A stretch of DNA of 64,000 bases. Origin: Anaerolinea thermophila (GTDB lineage Bacteria; Chloroflexota; Anaerolineae; Anaerolineales; Anaerolineaceae). The notes under the pieces were generated by a model that was not told the origin of the DNA, made no database searches, and worked only from the letters and a program-made list of their open reading frames with translations. The stretch lies in assembly GCF_020723905.1 (NCBI RefSeq), contig NZ_DYHZ01000001.1, positions 117,501 through 181,500 of the forward strand, in the 5' to 3' direction. Made by a program: the position numbers and the translations under genes. Positions 29,889 to 38,430 of the stretch are shown here, piece after piece (positions within the stretch are counted from its first letter, which is position 1; each line of letters begins with the position of its first letter).

Positions 29889-32566
29889 GGTTCTGAATCA
29901 TTCCGGTTGTCTTTCCGCAAGAACAAATACCACAAAAAGCCCAGCCCCACCCCTCCGCCAAAGAGCAGTCCCAGCACCAGACTGATCCAGTCGGATGCAT
30001 TTTGCTCTGGCAAAGAAGATTCCTGCGAGGATGTCGGAGAAGGTGTGGCAGAATTCTCCGGTTGAACAGAAGACGGTGTACCGGTGATTTCCCCCGTGGT
30101 GGTTGCAGTCGCCTCACCCGTTTCTTCCGGGAATAGAGGAGTAGATTGTTCAGGGGGAAGATATCCGCCCTCTGGAGTAGGAAGCACAGTGCCCTGATCG
30201 GGCGGTAAATACCCTTCAACGGTAGGCGTAGGCGCTCCGGGGGTACCTGCAGTCAGAGTCAGGGTGCGGGTAGGTGTGCGCGCAGTGCCTGTGCCCGGGG
30301 TAGCGGTGCGGGTAGGGGTGAGCGAGAGAACGCGCGTGGGGGTGTTTACCGGTCGAGTGGTGGCGGCGCGGGTGGGAGACGGGAACGGGCGGAATGTGGC
30401 AGTAAACGTGGGAACAGGCGTCCAGGTGCGGGTACGGGTAGGAGTAAAGGTGGGCGTAGGCGTATTTGGAACAATCGAAAGGATGTCTGAGTACACATAC
30501 CCGCCATCCGGTCGCATCACTTTGATACGGTAATAATTCATCACGCCATTGGTACGCCCGCCATCCACAAAGGTGTAATCACTGCCGCTCGTTGCTGAAC
30601 CTCTGCGGGGGATTAAATCGGAAATGGGGTCAAATGGACCGCTGGCAGACAGGGAACGCAGGACATAAAAACCGCTGATATCGGCTTCGGTGGTGGTGGA
30701 CCACTGCACCGTCACAGTTCGATCGCTTGCCAGCAGGCGGAAGGTGGCGGGAATGGGCAGACCCACCATGAATGGCGTAAATCCCAGTTCGGTAAATGAG
30801 GGTTTTCCACTGGTATCTATGGCAACACGGATTTCATCCTGCTCCATATCGCAGGTAGTGGACTGCCCACTGACACCGCCTGCACCGCTTCCTGCGGGGT
30901 TTTGCCCGGTGGTATCCCATCCGGCGGTCAACACGCCAGATGGATCCAGCCACCAGAGGGGGAATTTGCTGGCATTTGAGGACAGTTCACAGTACTGTGT
31001 GGATTCAATCACCGCAATACACGCCGCAGAGCGGTTGTACTTGAAGGACAATTCCAGAGTACCGGAGGGCGCAGTGTTCTCCGCAAGGAAGACATCAAAA
31101 GCATACCCGCAAGGGTTGGGACTGCCTGTACTGAAAGAGAAGGATGGAATGCTGGAAGGAACATCCGCACCGTGGTTGACCACGTACACATCCACATCAC
31201 TGCCATCGGAGGAACGCTGAAGTGCAATTTGATTATCGAAAAGGTAGGTTTTTGAGGCTGTCACCGTCAGGCGGGTAGCCCGTACTCCTGCCGAAGTGCT
31301 GTTCCGGGCAATCGGCGCGCCCAGGCGGCGGGCAGGATCCAGCGTGCAGTGCGTCTCACTGGCAGACGGTATCACGCCATCGCCCCAGTAATTGTGATTG
31401 GCAAGGCGGCTGGCAACCGGCGCTGAAGCGCCTGCCGCGCATTCTACCGCTGAACCACTTCGGTTCTGATGAAGGTTGTTTGCCACCAGCAAAAGCGGCG
31501 CTGAACTGGCGCTCCCCCAGTAAAGTGCGTACCCGCTGTTACCAGTGATGTGGTTGTAACGCACGGTAAGAGAAACGCCCACATTTGCTACTGAAATAGC
31601 GTCTGCTCCATTCAGTAAATCATTGCTCTCAATCAAGACCGCATCGGTGGTGTTCACCAGAATCAAAGTACGGCTAGGTGATGTACAGGTGCCGTCGTTG
31701 ATGGTTAAACCGCGCAGGGTTACTCCGGCAGTTACCTCCAGCAAAGGACTGGCGCAGAGACCATCCTCTGCCGTCAGGACAGCGTTTGCCCCACCCTCCA
31801 GGGTCATGGGTTTGTTCAGGGTTACACTTTGCTCTTTGAGCATCACCGTACCCAGCACAACAATACGCCCGCCGGCAGGCAGTGCATCGATGGCATCCCG
31901 CAAGCCCGTACCCAATCCGCCCACAAAATCGCCCGCGCTGTTCAGGAAACAGGGAGATTGAGTACAGGCAGAAGGAGACCCCGCCAGATACGCCGTCGAA
32001 CCCGACCATGCCAGCACATTCATCTGGGAGGTGAAGGCTTGACCGGTGCGCGCCCAGGTGCCCGTGCCGGTTGTGTCCTCAAACACACGCATCAACACGC
32101 TTCCCGGAGCATTAGCCGTGCGAGCAATACGAAAATGGAGATTCAACGTATCGAAAAAATACCCGGCATTCATCTGCGTTTGTACCGCAACCGCCAGGGA
32201 GTAACCGGTCGGAGGAAGCGGATCTTCAGCACAACCGGCTGAAGTGACGTTGGTGTATGAAAGACCGGTAAAACCGCCCGTGCTGTCCACCTGCACAGAC
32301 GAAGCATCCAGCCAGTTGACAGGCAAATACACACAGACCTTGACATTGGGATTGCTGGAGGCAGGCGCATACTGCCCAACCTCAAAATTCAGGCGGTAAC
32401 TCAGGCGCTGTCCGGCGGCACACCCCCCTGAGGGACACCCGGAGGGAGCCAGCAAGACCAGCGAGGTAGAGGATTGTTGCGGTGGACTGGCATGTGTCAG
32501 CGATGCTCGAAGGAGCATCATTCCCAGTAAAACCAGACCCACCGCCCAGATACGTTTGAAAGGCAT
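29885..32566 (-). CDS. Large cell-surface protein with parallel beta-helix, Fn3-like domain and Thr-Pro stalk
   Basis: 893 residues. Signal peptide about 1-27. About 30-190 is a beta-rich domain with paired cysteines. About 220-400 has the short repeats of a right-handed beta-helix (VTLRGLTINDGTC, AVLIESNDLLNGADAISVANVGVSLTVRYNHITGNSGYALYW, LLVANNLHQN), like NosD/polygalacturonase-fold proteins. About 610-700 resembles a fibronectin type III-like module (TVQWSTTTEADISGFYVLRS...YYRIKVMRPDGGYVYSDIL). A Thr-Pro-rich stalk (about 705-845) precedes a C-terminal membrane helix and charged tail. It is probably a wall-spanning protein. No catalytic residues identified. The stop overlaps dnaG. Confidence 0.8.
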   Translation of the reverse strand: MPFKRIWAVGLVLLGMMLLRASLTHASPPQQSSTSLVLLAPSGCPSGGCAAGQRLSYRLNFEVGQYAPASSNPNVKVCVYLPVNWLDASSVQVDSTGGFTGLSYTNVTSAGCAEDPLPPTGYSLAVAVQTQMNAGYFFDTLNLHFRIARTANAPGSVLMRVFEDTTGTGTWARTGQAFTSQMNVLAWSGSTAYLAGSPSACTQSPCFLNSAGDFVGGLGTGLRDAIDALPAGGRIVVLGTVMLKEQSVTLNKPMTLEGGANAVLTAEDGLCASPLLEVTAGVTLRGLTINDGTCTSPSRTLILVNTTDAVLIESNDLLNGADAISVANVGVSLTVRYNHITGNSGYALYWGSASSAPLLLVANNLHQNRSGSAVECAAGASAPVASRLANHNYWGDGVIPSASETHCTLDPARRLGAPIARNSTSAGVRATRLTVTASKTYLFDNQIALQRSSDGSDVDVYVVNHGADVPSSIPSFSFSTGSPNPCGYAFDVFLAENTAPSGTLELSFKYNRSAACIAVIESTQYCELSSNASKFPLWWLDPSGVLTAGWDTTGQNPAGSGAGGVSGQSTTCDMEQDEIRVAIDTSGKPSFTELGFTPFMVGLPIPATFRLLASDRTVTVQWSTTTEADISGFYVLRSLSASGPFDPISDLIPRRGSATSGSDYTFVDGGRTNGVMNYYRIKVMRPDGGYVYSDILSIVPNTPTPTFTPTRTRTWTPVPTFTATFRPFPSPTRAATTRPVNTPTRVLSLTPTRTATPGTGTARTPTRTLTLTAGTPGAPTPTVEGYLPPDQGTVLPTPEGGYLPPEQSTPLFPEETGEATATTTGEITGTPSSVQPENSATPSPTSSQESSLPEQNASDWISLVLGLLFGGGVGLGFLWYLFLRKDNRNDSEP

Positions 32567-32788
32567 AACCTTTTTTCCCTGTGTGTGAGAACTCTATTTT
32601 CCTATTGTACCCGGGATTAAGAATGGCGAAAGGAGGTTTTCTGGCACGAAATCGGTTGTAGCACCTTATGAAAACAGATGATCAACCGGATGATACGTTC
32701 GACTGGATGGCATCATGACAAAACTATCACCTCTCAATCACAATGGTAAACAATGATGAGGAAACTGTGAACAAATCTTTAAGGAAAC
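32567..32788. other. Intergenic region between divergent genes, no gene seen
   Basis: AT-richer gap. Only ORFs of up to 16 codons (for example ATG at 32667 to TGA at 32717) with no ribosome site are present; no RNA gene fold recognised. A possible minus-strand TACAAT at 32602-32607 may serve the surface protein. Confidence 0.4.
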
Positions 32789-32816
32789 TTGACGAAGTGT
32801 GTTTGTTCGTTAAAAT
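32789..32816 (+). promoter_or_regulatory. Promoter of the copper-chaperone gene
   Basis: TTGACG (32789-32794), 16-bp spacer, TAAAAT (32811-32816); ATG at 32853. Confidence 0.65.
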
Positions 32817-32852
32817 GAAAACAGATCAATTGCTAAAGGAGTCATTGCCACG

Positions 32853-33296
32853 ATGGGACAACGTCCTGTAAAAATCATCCCGATATTGTTATTGATGACA
32901 TTCCTTTTCCTGAGCGCGTGTTCTTCCCGTCAGTCCAGCCTGACGGTTAAAGAGCCCTGGGCACGGCTGGGAATTTCCGGTGGAAACAGCGCCATTTATC
33001 TGAAAATCGAGAACTCCACCGGAGAAGATGACGCCCTGGTCAGCGCCTCCTGCGATGCGGCAATGATGACCGAACTGCACATGACCCAGATGATGGATGA
33101 TGGCACCATGAAGATGGAGCCGCAGGAAAAAATCCCTCTGCCCGCCGGGCAAACCGTGGAGTTGAAACCAGGCGGATTGCACATCATGCTGATGAACCTG
33201 AAAAAGGATCTGAAAACAGGTGACACATTGACTCTGAAATTGAAATTTGAGAAAAGCGGAACCATTGAAGTCAAAGTGCCCGTGAGAGAACCGTGA
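32853..33296 (+). CDS. PCu(A)C-family copper chaperone lipoprotein
   Basis: Extracytoplasmic Cu(I)-binding protein that elsewhere helps load the CuA centre of cytochrome oxidase; 147 residues. Signal peptide ends in lipobox LSAC near residue 23. The conserved metal motif H-M-x-n-M-x-n-H-x-M is visible: ELHMTQMMDDGTMKMEPQ followed by GGLHIMLM. No Sco or oxidase gene is in the window, so its client is not known. Only 3 bp separate it from thpR, so the two are translationally linked. Confidence 0.88.
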   Translation: MGQRPVKIIPILLLMTFLFLSACSSRQSSLTVKEPWARLGISGGNSAIYLKIENSTGEDDALVSASCDAAMMTELHMTQMMDDGTMKMEPQEKIPLPAGQTVELKPGGLHIMLMNLKKDLKTGDTLTLKLKFEKSGTIEVKVPVREP

Positions 33297-33299
33297 TCC

Positions 33300-33878
33300 A
33301 TGAATGCGATTCGCGCTTTCATTGCCATTGATTTGCCTGAAGATCTGCGCCATCAACTGGGAGACATCATTAATTCTCTTAAGAAGAAAACGCCGCGAGC
33401 AGTGCGGTGGGTACCTCCTGAAAACATTCATCTGACCCTGAAGTTCCTCGGGAATGTCTCCCCAACCAACCTGAACACCCTGACGCAGATGCTCCGTCAG
33501 GAAGCCTTGCGACACACGCCCATGCAGTTCTCGGTGGGCGGGCTGGGCGCATTCCCCTCCAGACAACGTCCCCGCGTGATCTGGGTAGGCGTGCATGCCC
33601 CACCCGCATTGATCGAGTTACAGCGCTGTGTAGATCAGGAAACCGAAGCCCTCGGTTACCCGATGGAGGAGCGCGAGTTCAGTCCACATCTTACTCTGGG
33701 AAGGGTAGCCCAGAATGTCACACCCCAGGAATTACGCCAGATTGCCGAGGCATTGTATTACACCCAGGTGGGAGAATTGGGCGTGGTGAGGGTTACTGAA
33801 ATCCGCCTGTACCGCAGTGATTTACAACCTGGCGGCTCGGTGTACACACCGCTTTTTACTGCCCCCTTAAAACGATAG
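33300..33878 (+). CDS. thpR: RNA 2',3'-cyclic phosphodiesterase
   Basis: 2H phosphoesterase of the LigT family, 192 residues, hydrolysing 2',3'-cyclic phosphate ends of RNA. Both catalytic HxT motifs are present: HLTLKFLG (about residue 44) and HLTLGRV (about residue 124). The opening RAFIAIDLPEDLRHQL and the middle FPSRQRPRVIWVGV are typical. Length is normal. Confidence 0.94.
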   Translation: MNAIRAFIAIDLPEDLRHQLGDIINSLKKKTPRAVRWVPPENIHLTLKFLGNVSPTNLNTLTQMLRQEALRHTPMQFSVGGLGAFPSRQRPRVIWVGVHAPPALIELQRCVDQETEALGYPMEEREFSPHLTLGRVAQNVTPQELRQIAEALYYTQVGELGVVRVTEIRLYRSDLQPGGSVYTPLFTAPLKR

Positions 33879-33899
33879 GAAAACGAAGTTCTCAAATTG

Positions 33900-33908
33900 T
33901 GCTAGAAT
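33900..33908 (+). promoter_or_regulatory. Extended -10 promoter for rsfS
   Basis: TGCTAGAAT, 37 bp before the predicted CTG start of rsfS. Confidence 0.45.
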
Positions 33909-33945
33909 CATACTCAATCAAAATTTTTGCTACGCGAGGTGAAAT

Positions 33946-34290
33946 CTGGACGCACTGGAAGTTGCCCGCGCAATGGTGCGCGCACTGGAAGAAAAAAAAG
34001 GCGAACAAATTGTCTTGATGGACATCCATGAAATTGCCGTTTTTGCCGATTATTTTATTTTATGCAACGGCACCAGCAACCGCATGATTGAAAGTCTGGT
34101 CGAAAGTGTCTCTGAAGCCGCACACAAGCAGTTCCATCTGGAAGTCAAGGTAGAAGGATTACCCGATGACGGCTGGATGGTTGTAGACCTGGGGGATGTG
34201 GTGATTCATCTGTTTTCTCCCGATCAACGAGAATATTACCGGCTGGAACAACTGTGGGATAAAGGCAAAGTTTTATTGCGCCTGCAATAG
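33946..34290 (+). CDS. rsfS: Ribosomal silencing factor RsfS (Iojap family), probable CTG start
   Basis: Binds L14 of the large subunit and blocks subunit joining during starvation. 114 residues from CTG at 33946. Family features: DIHEIAVFADYFILCNGTSNRMIESLVESV and DDGWMVVDLGDVVIHLFSPDQREYYRLEQLW. Start choice: an in-frame TGA at 33940-33942 limits the frame. The only good ribosome site, GAGGTG at 33936-33941, is 4 nt from CTG 33946. Starting there gives (M)DALEVARAMVRALEEKKGE, which restores the N-terminal helix seen in the family; the first ATG at 33973 would delete it. Confidence 0.9.
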   Translation: MDALEVARAMVRALEEKKGEQIVLMDIHEIAVFADYFILCNGTSNRMIESLVESVSEAAHKQFHLEVKVEGLPDDGWMVVDLGDVVIHLFSPDQREYYRLEQLWDKGKVLLRLQ

Positions 34291-34358
34291 TTTTTTCAAT
34301 CAATCGAAGCATTTTCATTGCCAATCGCCAAAAAACCGGGTAAAATCAACCCTGCAAT

Positions 34359-34429
34359 TGGGGCGTGGTGCAATGGCAGCACACCAGACTTTGGATCTGT
34401 GGATCTTGGTTCGAATCCAGGCGCCCCAG
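34359..34429 (+). tRNA. tRNA-Gln (anticodon UUG)
   Basis: Cloverleaf: acceptor stem TGGGGCG / CGCCCCA, D arm GTGC / GCAC, anticodon loop CTTTGGA, T arm with TTCGAAT. The outermost anticodon-stem pair is a C-T mismatch. The discriminator is G, followed in the genome by CA, so the CCA end is not fully encoded. Confidence 0.95.
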
Positions 34430-34445
34430 CACATTTTTTTAACCC

Positions 34446-34484
34446 ATCCGGTTTTCCAGACAGCAATCTACTGGAAAACCGGAT
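34446..34484 (+). terminator. Strong hairpin after tRNA-Gln
   Basis: Perfect 14-bp stem ATCCGGTTTTCCAG / CTGGAAAACCGGAT with an 11-nt loop, followed by TATAATTTTAAT. It probably terminates the tRNA transcript. The weak T tract also allows it to be a processing or attenuation structure in the leader of glmU. Confidence 0.7.
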
Positions 34485-34568
34485 TATAATTTTAATGAAG
34501 AGGCACCCTCCCCAACCGCATCTTCGGGCGAGGGTGAAATACTCTCTGGTAATGGAGAACGAAAACGC

Positions 34569-35927
34569 ATGAAGGTTTTACCTATTATTCTTGCCGCTGG
34601 TCAGGGGGTGCGCATGCGATCCCGCCTGCCCAAAGTACTGCACCCGCTGGCGGGACGCCCGTTAATTCACCATGCCCTGCGGATTGTGCAACAGGTTGCC
34701 GATGTCGCTCCGGTTGTGGTCATTGGTCATCAGGCTGAACAGGTGCGCGCCGCGCTGGATGAATCGGTGCGCACCGCCTTACAGGAAGAACAACTGGGCA
34801 CCGGTCACGCGGTGATGTCTGCCGAGGCACTGGCGCGCGGCGCAAGCGATCTGGTGTTAATTACCTATGGGGATATGCCCCTCTTACGCCCCGAAACCCT
34901 GCGGGCATTGATTGAGGTGCAGAAAAACAATCCCGGTCCGCTTTCCCTGCTGACAGTCGAAATGGAAGATCCGCACGGTTTTGGGCGCATCATCCGAGAC
35001 GAAGAGGGACGGGTAACTGCCATCGTCGAGGAAGCGGTTGCCACCCCGGAACAGCGTGCCATCCGTGAACTGAACACCGGCGTGTACTGCATCCGCAACG
35101 AGTGGCTGTGGGGTGCCCTGCGCAAGATTCAGCGCTCTCCCAAGGGGGAATACTACCTGACCGATCTGGTAGAGATTGCCGTTTCGGAGGGATTGGAAGT
35201 GCAAGCCGTGTGCCTGGCGGATTCTGAAGAAGCCTTGGGCATCAATACCCGCGTGCACCTTGCTGAAGCCGAAGCCGTCCTGCGCAAACGCATCGCCCGC
35301 CACTGGATGGAAGCCGGCGTGACCATTGTGGATCCTGATTCTACTTATATTGAAGCCGATGTGACCATTGGTATGGATACGGTCATTTACCCCAACACCT
35401 ACCTGCGCGGAAAAACCAGCGTCGGAGAAAACTGCGTGCTGGGACCGGATACCATCATTGAGGACAGTCAAATCGGTAACAACTGCACAGTTTTAGCATC
35501 CGTCATCGAAAGTTCTCTGCTGGAAGAGGATGTGCGCATGGGTCCCTTCTGCCATCTGCGTCCCAAAGCCCATCTTGCCAGAGGGGTTAAGATGGGGAAT
35601 TTTGGCGAGGTCAAAGCCTCTTACCTGGGACCCGGGGTGCACATGGGGCATTTTTCGTACATTGGCGATGCCGTCATTGGCGCGCACACCAACATCGGTG
35701 CGGGAACCATCACCTGCAACTTCGATGGGAAGAACAAGCACCGCACTGAAATTGGCGAAGATGCCTTTATCGGATCAGACACCATGCTGGTGGCACCAGT
35801 GAGAATTGGAGCGCGCGCCCGCACTGGCGCTGGCTCGGTAGTAACCCATGACGTGCCCGATGACGAAACAGTGATTGGCGTGCCCGCTCGACCCTTCAAG
35901 AAATCCTCGAAAGAGAGTGAACATTAA
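34569..35927 (+). CDS. glmU: Bifunctional N-acetylglucosamine-1-phosphate uridyltransferase/glucosamine-1-phosphate acetyltransferase
   Basis: Makes UDP-GlcNAc for peptidoglycan; 452 residues. The pyrophosphorylase half opens with ILAAGQGVRMRSRLPKVLHPLAGRPL and has EEQLGTGHAV and ITYGDMPLL. From about residue 255 the left-handed beta-helix acetyltransferase carries hexapeptide repeats, and GNFGEVKASYLGPGVHMGHFSYIGDAVIG...GAGTITCNFDGKNKHRTEIGEDAFIGSD, the acetyl-CoA site signature. Normal length. Confidence 0.97.
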   Translation: MKVLPIILAAGQGVRMRSRLPKVLHPLAGRPLIHHALRIVQQVADVAPVVVIGHQAEQVRAALDESVRTALQEEQLGTGHAVMSAEALARGASDLVLITYGDMPLLRPETLRALIEVQKNNPGPLSLLTVEMEDPHGFGRIIRDEEGRVTAIVEEAVATPEQRAIRELNTGVYCIRNEWLWGALRKIQRSPKGEYYLTDLVEIAVSEGLEVQAVCLADSEEALGINTRVHLAEAEAVLRKRIARHWMEAGVTIVDPDSTYIEADVTIGMDTVIYPNTYLRGKTSVGENCVLGPDTIIEDSQIGNNCTVLASVIESSLLEEDVRMGPFCHLRPKAHLARGVKMGNFGEVKASYLGPGVHMGHFSYIGDAVIGAHTNIGAGTITCNFDGKNKHRTEIGEDAFIGSDTMLVAPVRIGARARTGAGSVVTHDVPDDETVIGVPARPFKKSSKESEH

Positions 35928-35931
35928 GGCA

Positions 35932-37227
35932 ATGATGCTTCCTGAGGAAATCCTTTTTCTAGTTGGAGTCATTCTTCTGGATCTGCTCTTTGCGGCAGTG
36001 CGGGGAAGCGTGGTCAATGCCCGCCTGCCTTCTTTAATGGAAATGGGCGAGGAACAGCCCGAAAAGGTGCGCGACAGCATGGCTGTTCTGCAAAAACCGC
36101 GTCTGCGCACCACCGTTCGGGTGATGCTCTTCTGGTCACATCTTTTCATTTTCTTCCTCGGGCTGATGCTCATGCAGAATCTCTTCCCGCACTCAGGGGT
36201 GGGTATCTGGCTGGCAGGACTCTTTTTGATTGGGCTGGTGGTGCTTTTCCTGGAACATCTCATTGAAGGCAGCGTGCTGGAACACGCTGAGGAATGGGCA
36301 ATGCGATTCACCCCCCTTCTCCGTTTTCTGGATGGACTGTTCAGCCCCTTGACCATTCCCCTGCTCCATCTGCTCGGCTCCCCACAGGCTCTTCAGCAAC
36401 GCTTTATCTCGGTAACCGAAAGTGAACTGCGTACATGGGTTAAAGAAGGGGAACCGCAGGGAAGCCTGGATCAGGACGAGCGGGAAATGATTTATTCCAT
36501 CTTCCATTTTGGCGATAAACTGGTGCGCGAGATCATGATTCCACGCATTGATATGTCAGCCGTGGAAATTCAGGCTTCGCTGGAAGAGGTGATTCAAATC
36601 CTCACCCGTACCGGGCATTCGCGTTTACCGGTGTATGAAGAAACTGTGGACAATATCGTGGGTTTGCTGTATGCCAAAGACCTCTTAAAAGTGCGATCAG
36701 AAGAAGGACAAACTCTTGAAAGGTTGCGGCATCTTTTACGTCCCGCTTACTTTGTCCCGGAAGCAAAGTACGTCAAGGATTTGCTGGAAGAGATGCAGGA
36801 ACGCCGTATCCATATGGCGATTGTGGTGGATGAATACGGCGGCGTAGCCGGACTGGTGACGCTGGAAGATATCGTGGAAGAGATTGTCGGCGAGATCCGC
36901 GACGAATACGATCAGAGTGAGGAACAGCCCTACCAGAAACTTTCAGACGATGAATATCTGTTTCAGGCGCGCATTGATCTGGACGATTTTAATGAGATCA
37001 TGGGAACGCAGATTGAAAAAGACCTGGCGGATACCATCGGAGGGCTGATGTATGGTCTGATTGGACAGGTGCCTGCGGGAGGGGAAACCGTCCAGATTGA
37101 AGATGTCCTGTTGAAAGTGGAGCAGGTCACCGGCAGGCGCATTCGCACGGTGCGGGCAACCCGCATTCATCCTTTGACTGACGAGCATCCCCCAAGCGGA
37201 GAAAATAGCCATGAAACTGAGCGATGA
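35932..37227 (+). CDS. CNNM/CorC-type membrane protein with CBS pair
   Basis: 431 residues; start at 35932, 4 bp after glmU. About 1-150 is a DUF21-like membrane domain with about three helices, more diverged than usual. About 175-320 is a tandem CBS pair (MIPRIDMSAVEIQASLEEVIQILTRTGHSRLPVYEETVDNIVGLLYAKDLL; MAIVVDEYGGVAGLVTLEDIVEEIVGEI). About 340-415 is the CorC/HlyC FAD-like domain (DLDDFNEIMGTQIEKDLADTIGGLMYGLIGQVPAGGETV). Members take part in Mg2+/Co2+ efflux or its regulation. It overlaps cdd by 17 bp. Confidence 0.9.
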   Translation: MMLPEEILFLVGVILLDLLFAAVRGSVVNARLPSLMEMGEEQPEKVRDSMAVLQKPRLRTTVRVMLFWSHLFIFFLGLMLMQNLFPHSGVGIWLAGLFLIGLVVLFLEHLIEGSVLEHAEEWAMRFTPLLRFLDGLFSPLTIPLLHLLGSPQALQQRFISVTESELRTWVKEGEPQGSLDQDEREMIYSIFHFGDKLVREIMIPRIDMSAVEIQASLEEVIQILTRTGHSRLPVYEETVDNIVGLLYAKDLLKVRSEEGQTLERLRHLLRPAYFVPEAKYVKDLLEEMQERRIHMAIVVDEYGGVAGLVTLEDIVEEIVGEIRDEYDQSEEQPYQKLSDDEYLFQARIDLDDFNEIMGTQIEKDLADTIGGLMYGLIGQVPAGGETVQIEDVLLKVEQVTGRRIRTVRATRIHPLTDEHPPSGENSHETER

Positions 37228-37627
37228 ACAAAAGCAAACTCTAATTCAAGCCGCGCTTCAGGTTCGGCGCTGGGCTTACGTACCTTACTCGAACTATCGG
37301 GTAGGAGCGGCGTTGTTAACTGAGTCGGGAAAAATTTACGATGGGGTTAATGTGGAAAATGCCGCCTATCCAGCAACGATATGCGCGGAACGCACCGCCG
37401 TTTTTAAAGCGGTATCGGAAGGAGAACGCCATTTCGTTGCCATTGTTGTGGCGACCGAGAACGGCGGAACCCCCTGTGGGTCCTGCCGACAGGTGCTGGC
37501 GGAGTTTGGGCTGGATATTCAGGTGATTGTGGTGGATGCTCAGGGTACCATTCACCTGGAAACCACAGTGAACGAATTACTACCCGGAGCCTTTACCTCC
37601 AAACAACTGCCTCCACACGAGTCCTGA
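37211..37627 (+). CDS. cdd: Cytidine deaminase
   Basis: Zinc enzyme deaminating cytidine and deoxycytidine in pyrimidine salvage; 138 residues, the small tetrameric form. Substrate loop YSNYRVGAAL, catalytic NVENAAYPATICAERTA (zinc Cys, catalytic Glu) and second zinc motif PCGSCRQVLAEF are intact. Confidence 0.95.
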   Translation: MKLSDEQKQTLIQAALQVRRWAYVPYSNYRVGAALLTESGKIYDGVNVENAAYPATICAERTAVFKAVSEGERHFVAIVVATENGGTPCGSCRQVLAEFGLDIQVIVVDAQGTIHLETTVNELLPGAFTSKQLPPHES

Positions 37628-37643
37628 TTGCTTTTCCGGCAAA

Positions 37644-38420
37644 ATGCCTGCTCCCCCGCGAACTCTTTCTACCGAAGCCGTAGTGTTGCGCCATTCCGAC
37701 TGGGGAGAAGCCGATCGGGTACTGGTGCTGTTCACCCGCGAACAGGGAAAAGTGCGTGCGCTGGCGAAAGGCGCACGCAAGATGCTCTCCCGTAAAGCAG
37801 GACACCTGGAACCATTCACCCATGTGAAAGTCCTGCTGGCGCTGGGGAAGGATTTCTGGATCGTCACGCAGGCAGAAACGCTGAACGCCTTTCTCTCAAT
37901 TCGGTCTGACCTGTTACGCACCGCTTACGCCGCTCTGGTCATTGAATTGCTGGACCGCTTCACCTCAGACGACGGGGAAAACCCTGCCCTCTTTCAACTG
38001 CTGGTAAATACCCTCTCACGCATTGCCAGCCTGGAGGATCCGTTCATTGCCGTTCAATACTATCACCTGCGACTGCTGGATTTAACAGGATTTCGTCCCC
38101 AACTCTTCAACTGTTTACGCTGTGGAAAAGAAATTCAACCGGAGAATCAATTCTTTGATTTTCAGGAAGGGGGCGTGATCTGTCCCCGCTGCGCACCACA
38201 GGTTCCCACTGCGAGAAGTGTCAGCCTCAACACCCTGAAATACCTGCGCCACCTGCAGCGTTCCCCATTTGAGACAGCCCAACGGGCTGATCCAGCGCCA
38301 TCCGAACGGAATGAAATGGAAACCCTGTTAGAGGGGTATTTCACCTATCTGCTGGAGCGCAGGCTCAACACCCCTCATTTTTTAAACGAAATTCGCCGCG
38401 AAATTGCCTCACGGAGGTAA
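37644..38420 (+). CDS. recO: DNA repair protein RecO
   Basis: Helps load RecA at gaps with RecFR; 258 residues. N-terminal OB fold (STEAVVLRHSDWGEADRVLVLFTREQGKVRALAKGARKMLSRKAGHLEPFTHV), helical middle and a four-cysteine zinc motif (CLRCGKE...CPRC). It lies in the usual cdd-recO neighbourhood and converges with the PHB-type regulator. Confidence 0.95.
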   Translation: MPAPPRTLSTEAVVLRHSDWGEADRVLVLFTREQGKVRALAKGARKMLSRKAGHLEPFTHVKVLLALGKDFWIVTQAETLNAFLSIRSDLLRTAYAALVIELLDRFTSDDGENPALFQLLVNTLSRIASLEDPFIAVQYYHLRLLDLTGFRPQLFNCLRCGKEIQPENQFFDFQEGGVICPRCAPQVPTARSVSLNTLKYLRHLQRSPFETAQRADPAPSERNEMETLLEGYFTYLLERRLNTPHFLNEIRREIASRR

Positions 38421-38430
38421 AGATTTTTCT

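Noticed and set aside
32667-32717. A 16-codon small open frame
   Set aside because: No ribosome site and no supporting motif; expected by chance in a gap this size.
34318-34572. Open frame across the tRNA-Gln gene
   Set aside because: It runs through the tRNA and hairpin and overlaps the glmU start; no protein feature.
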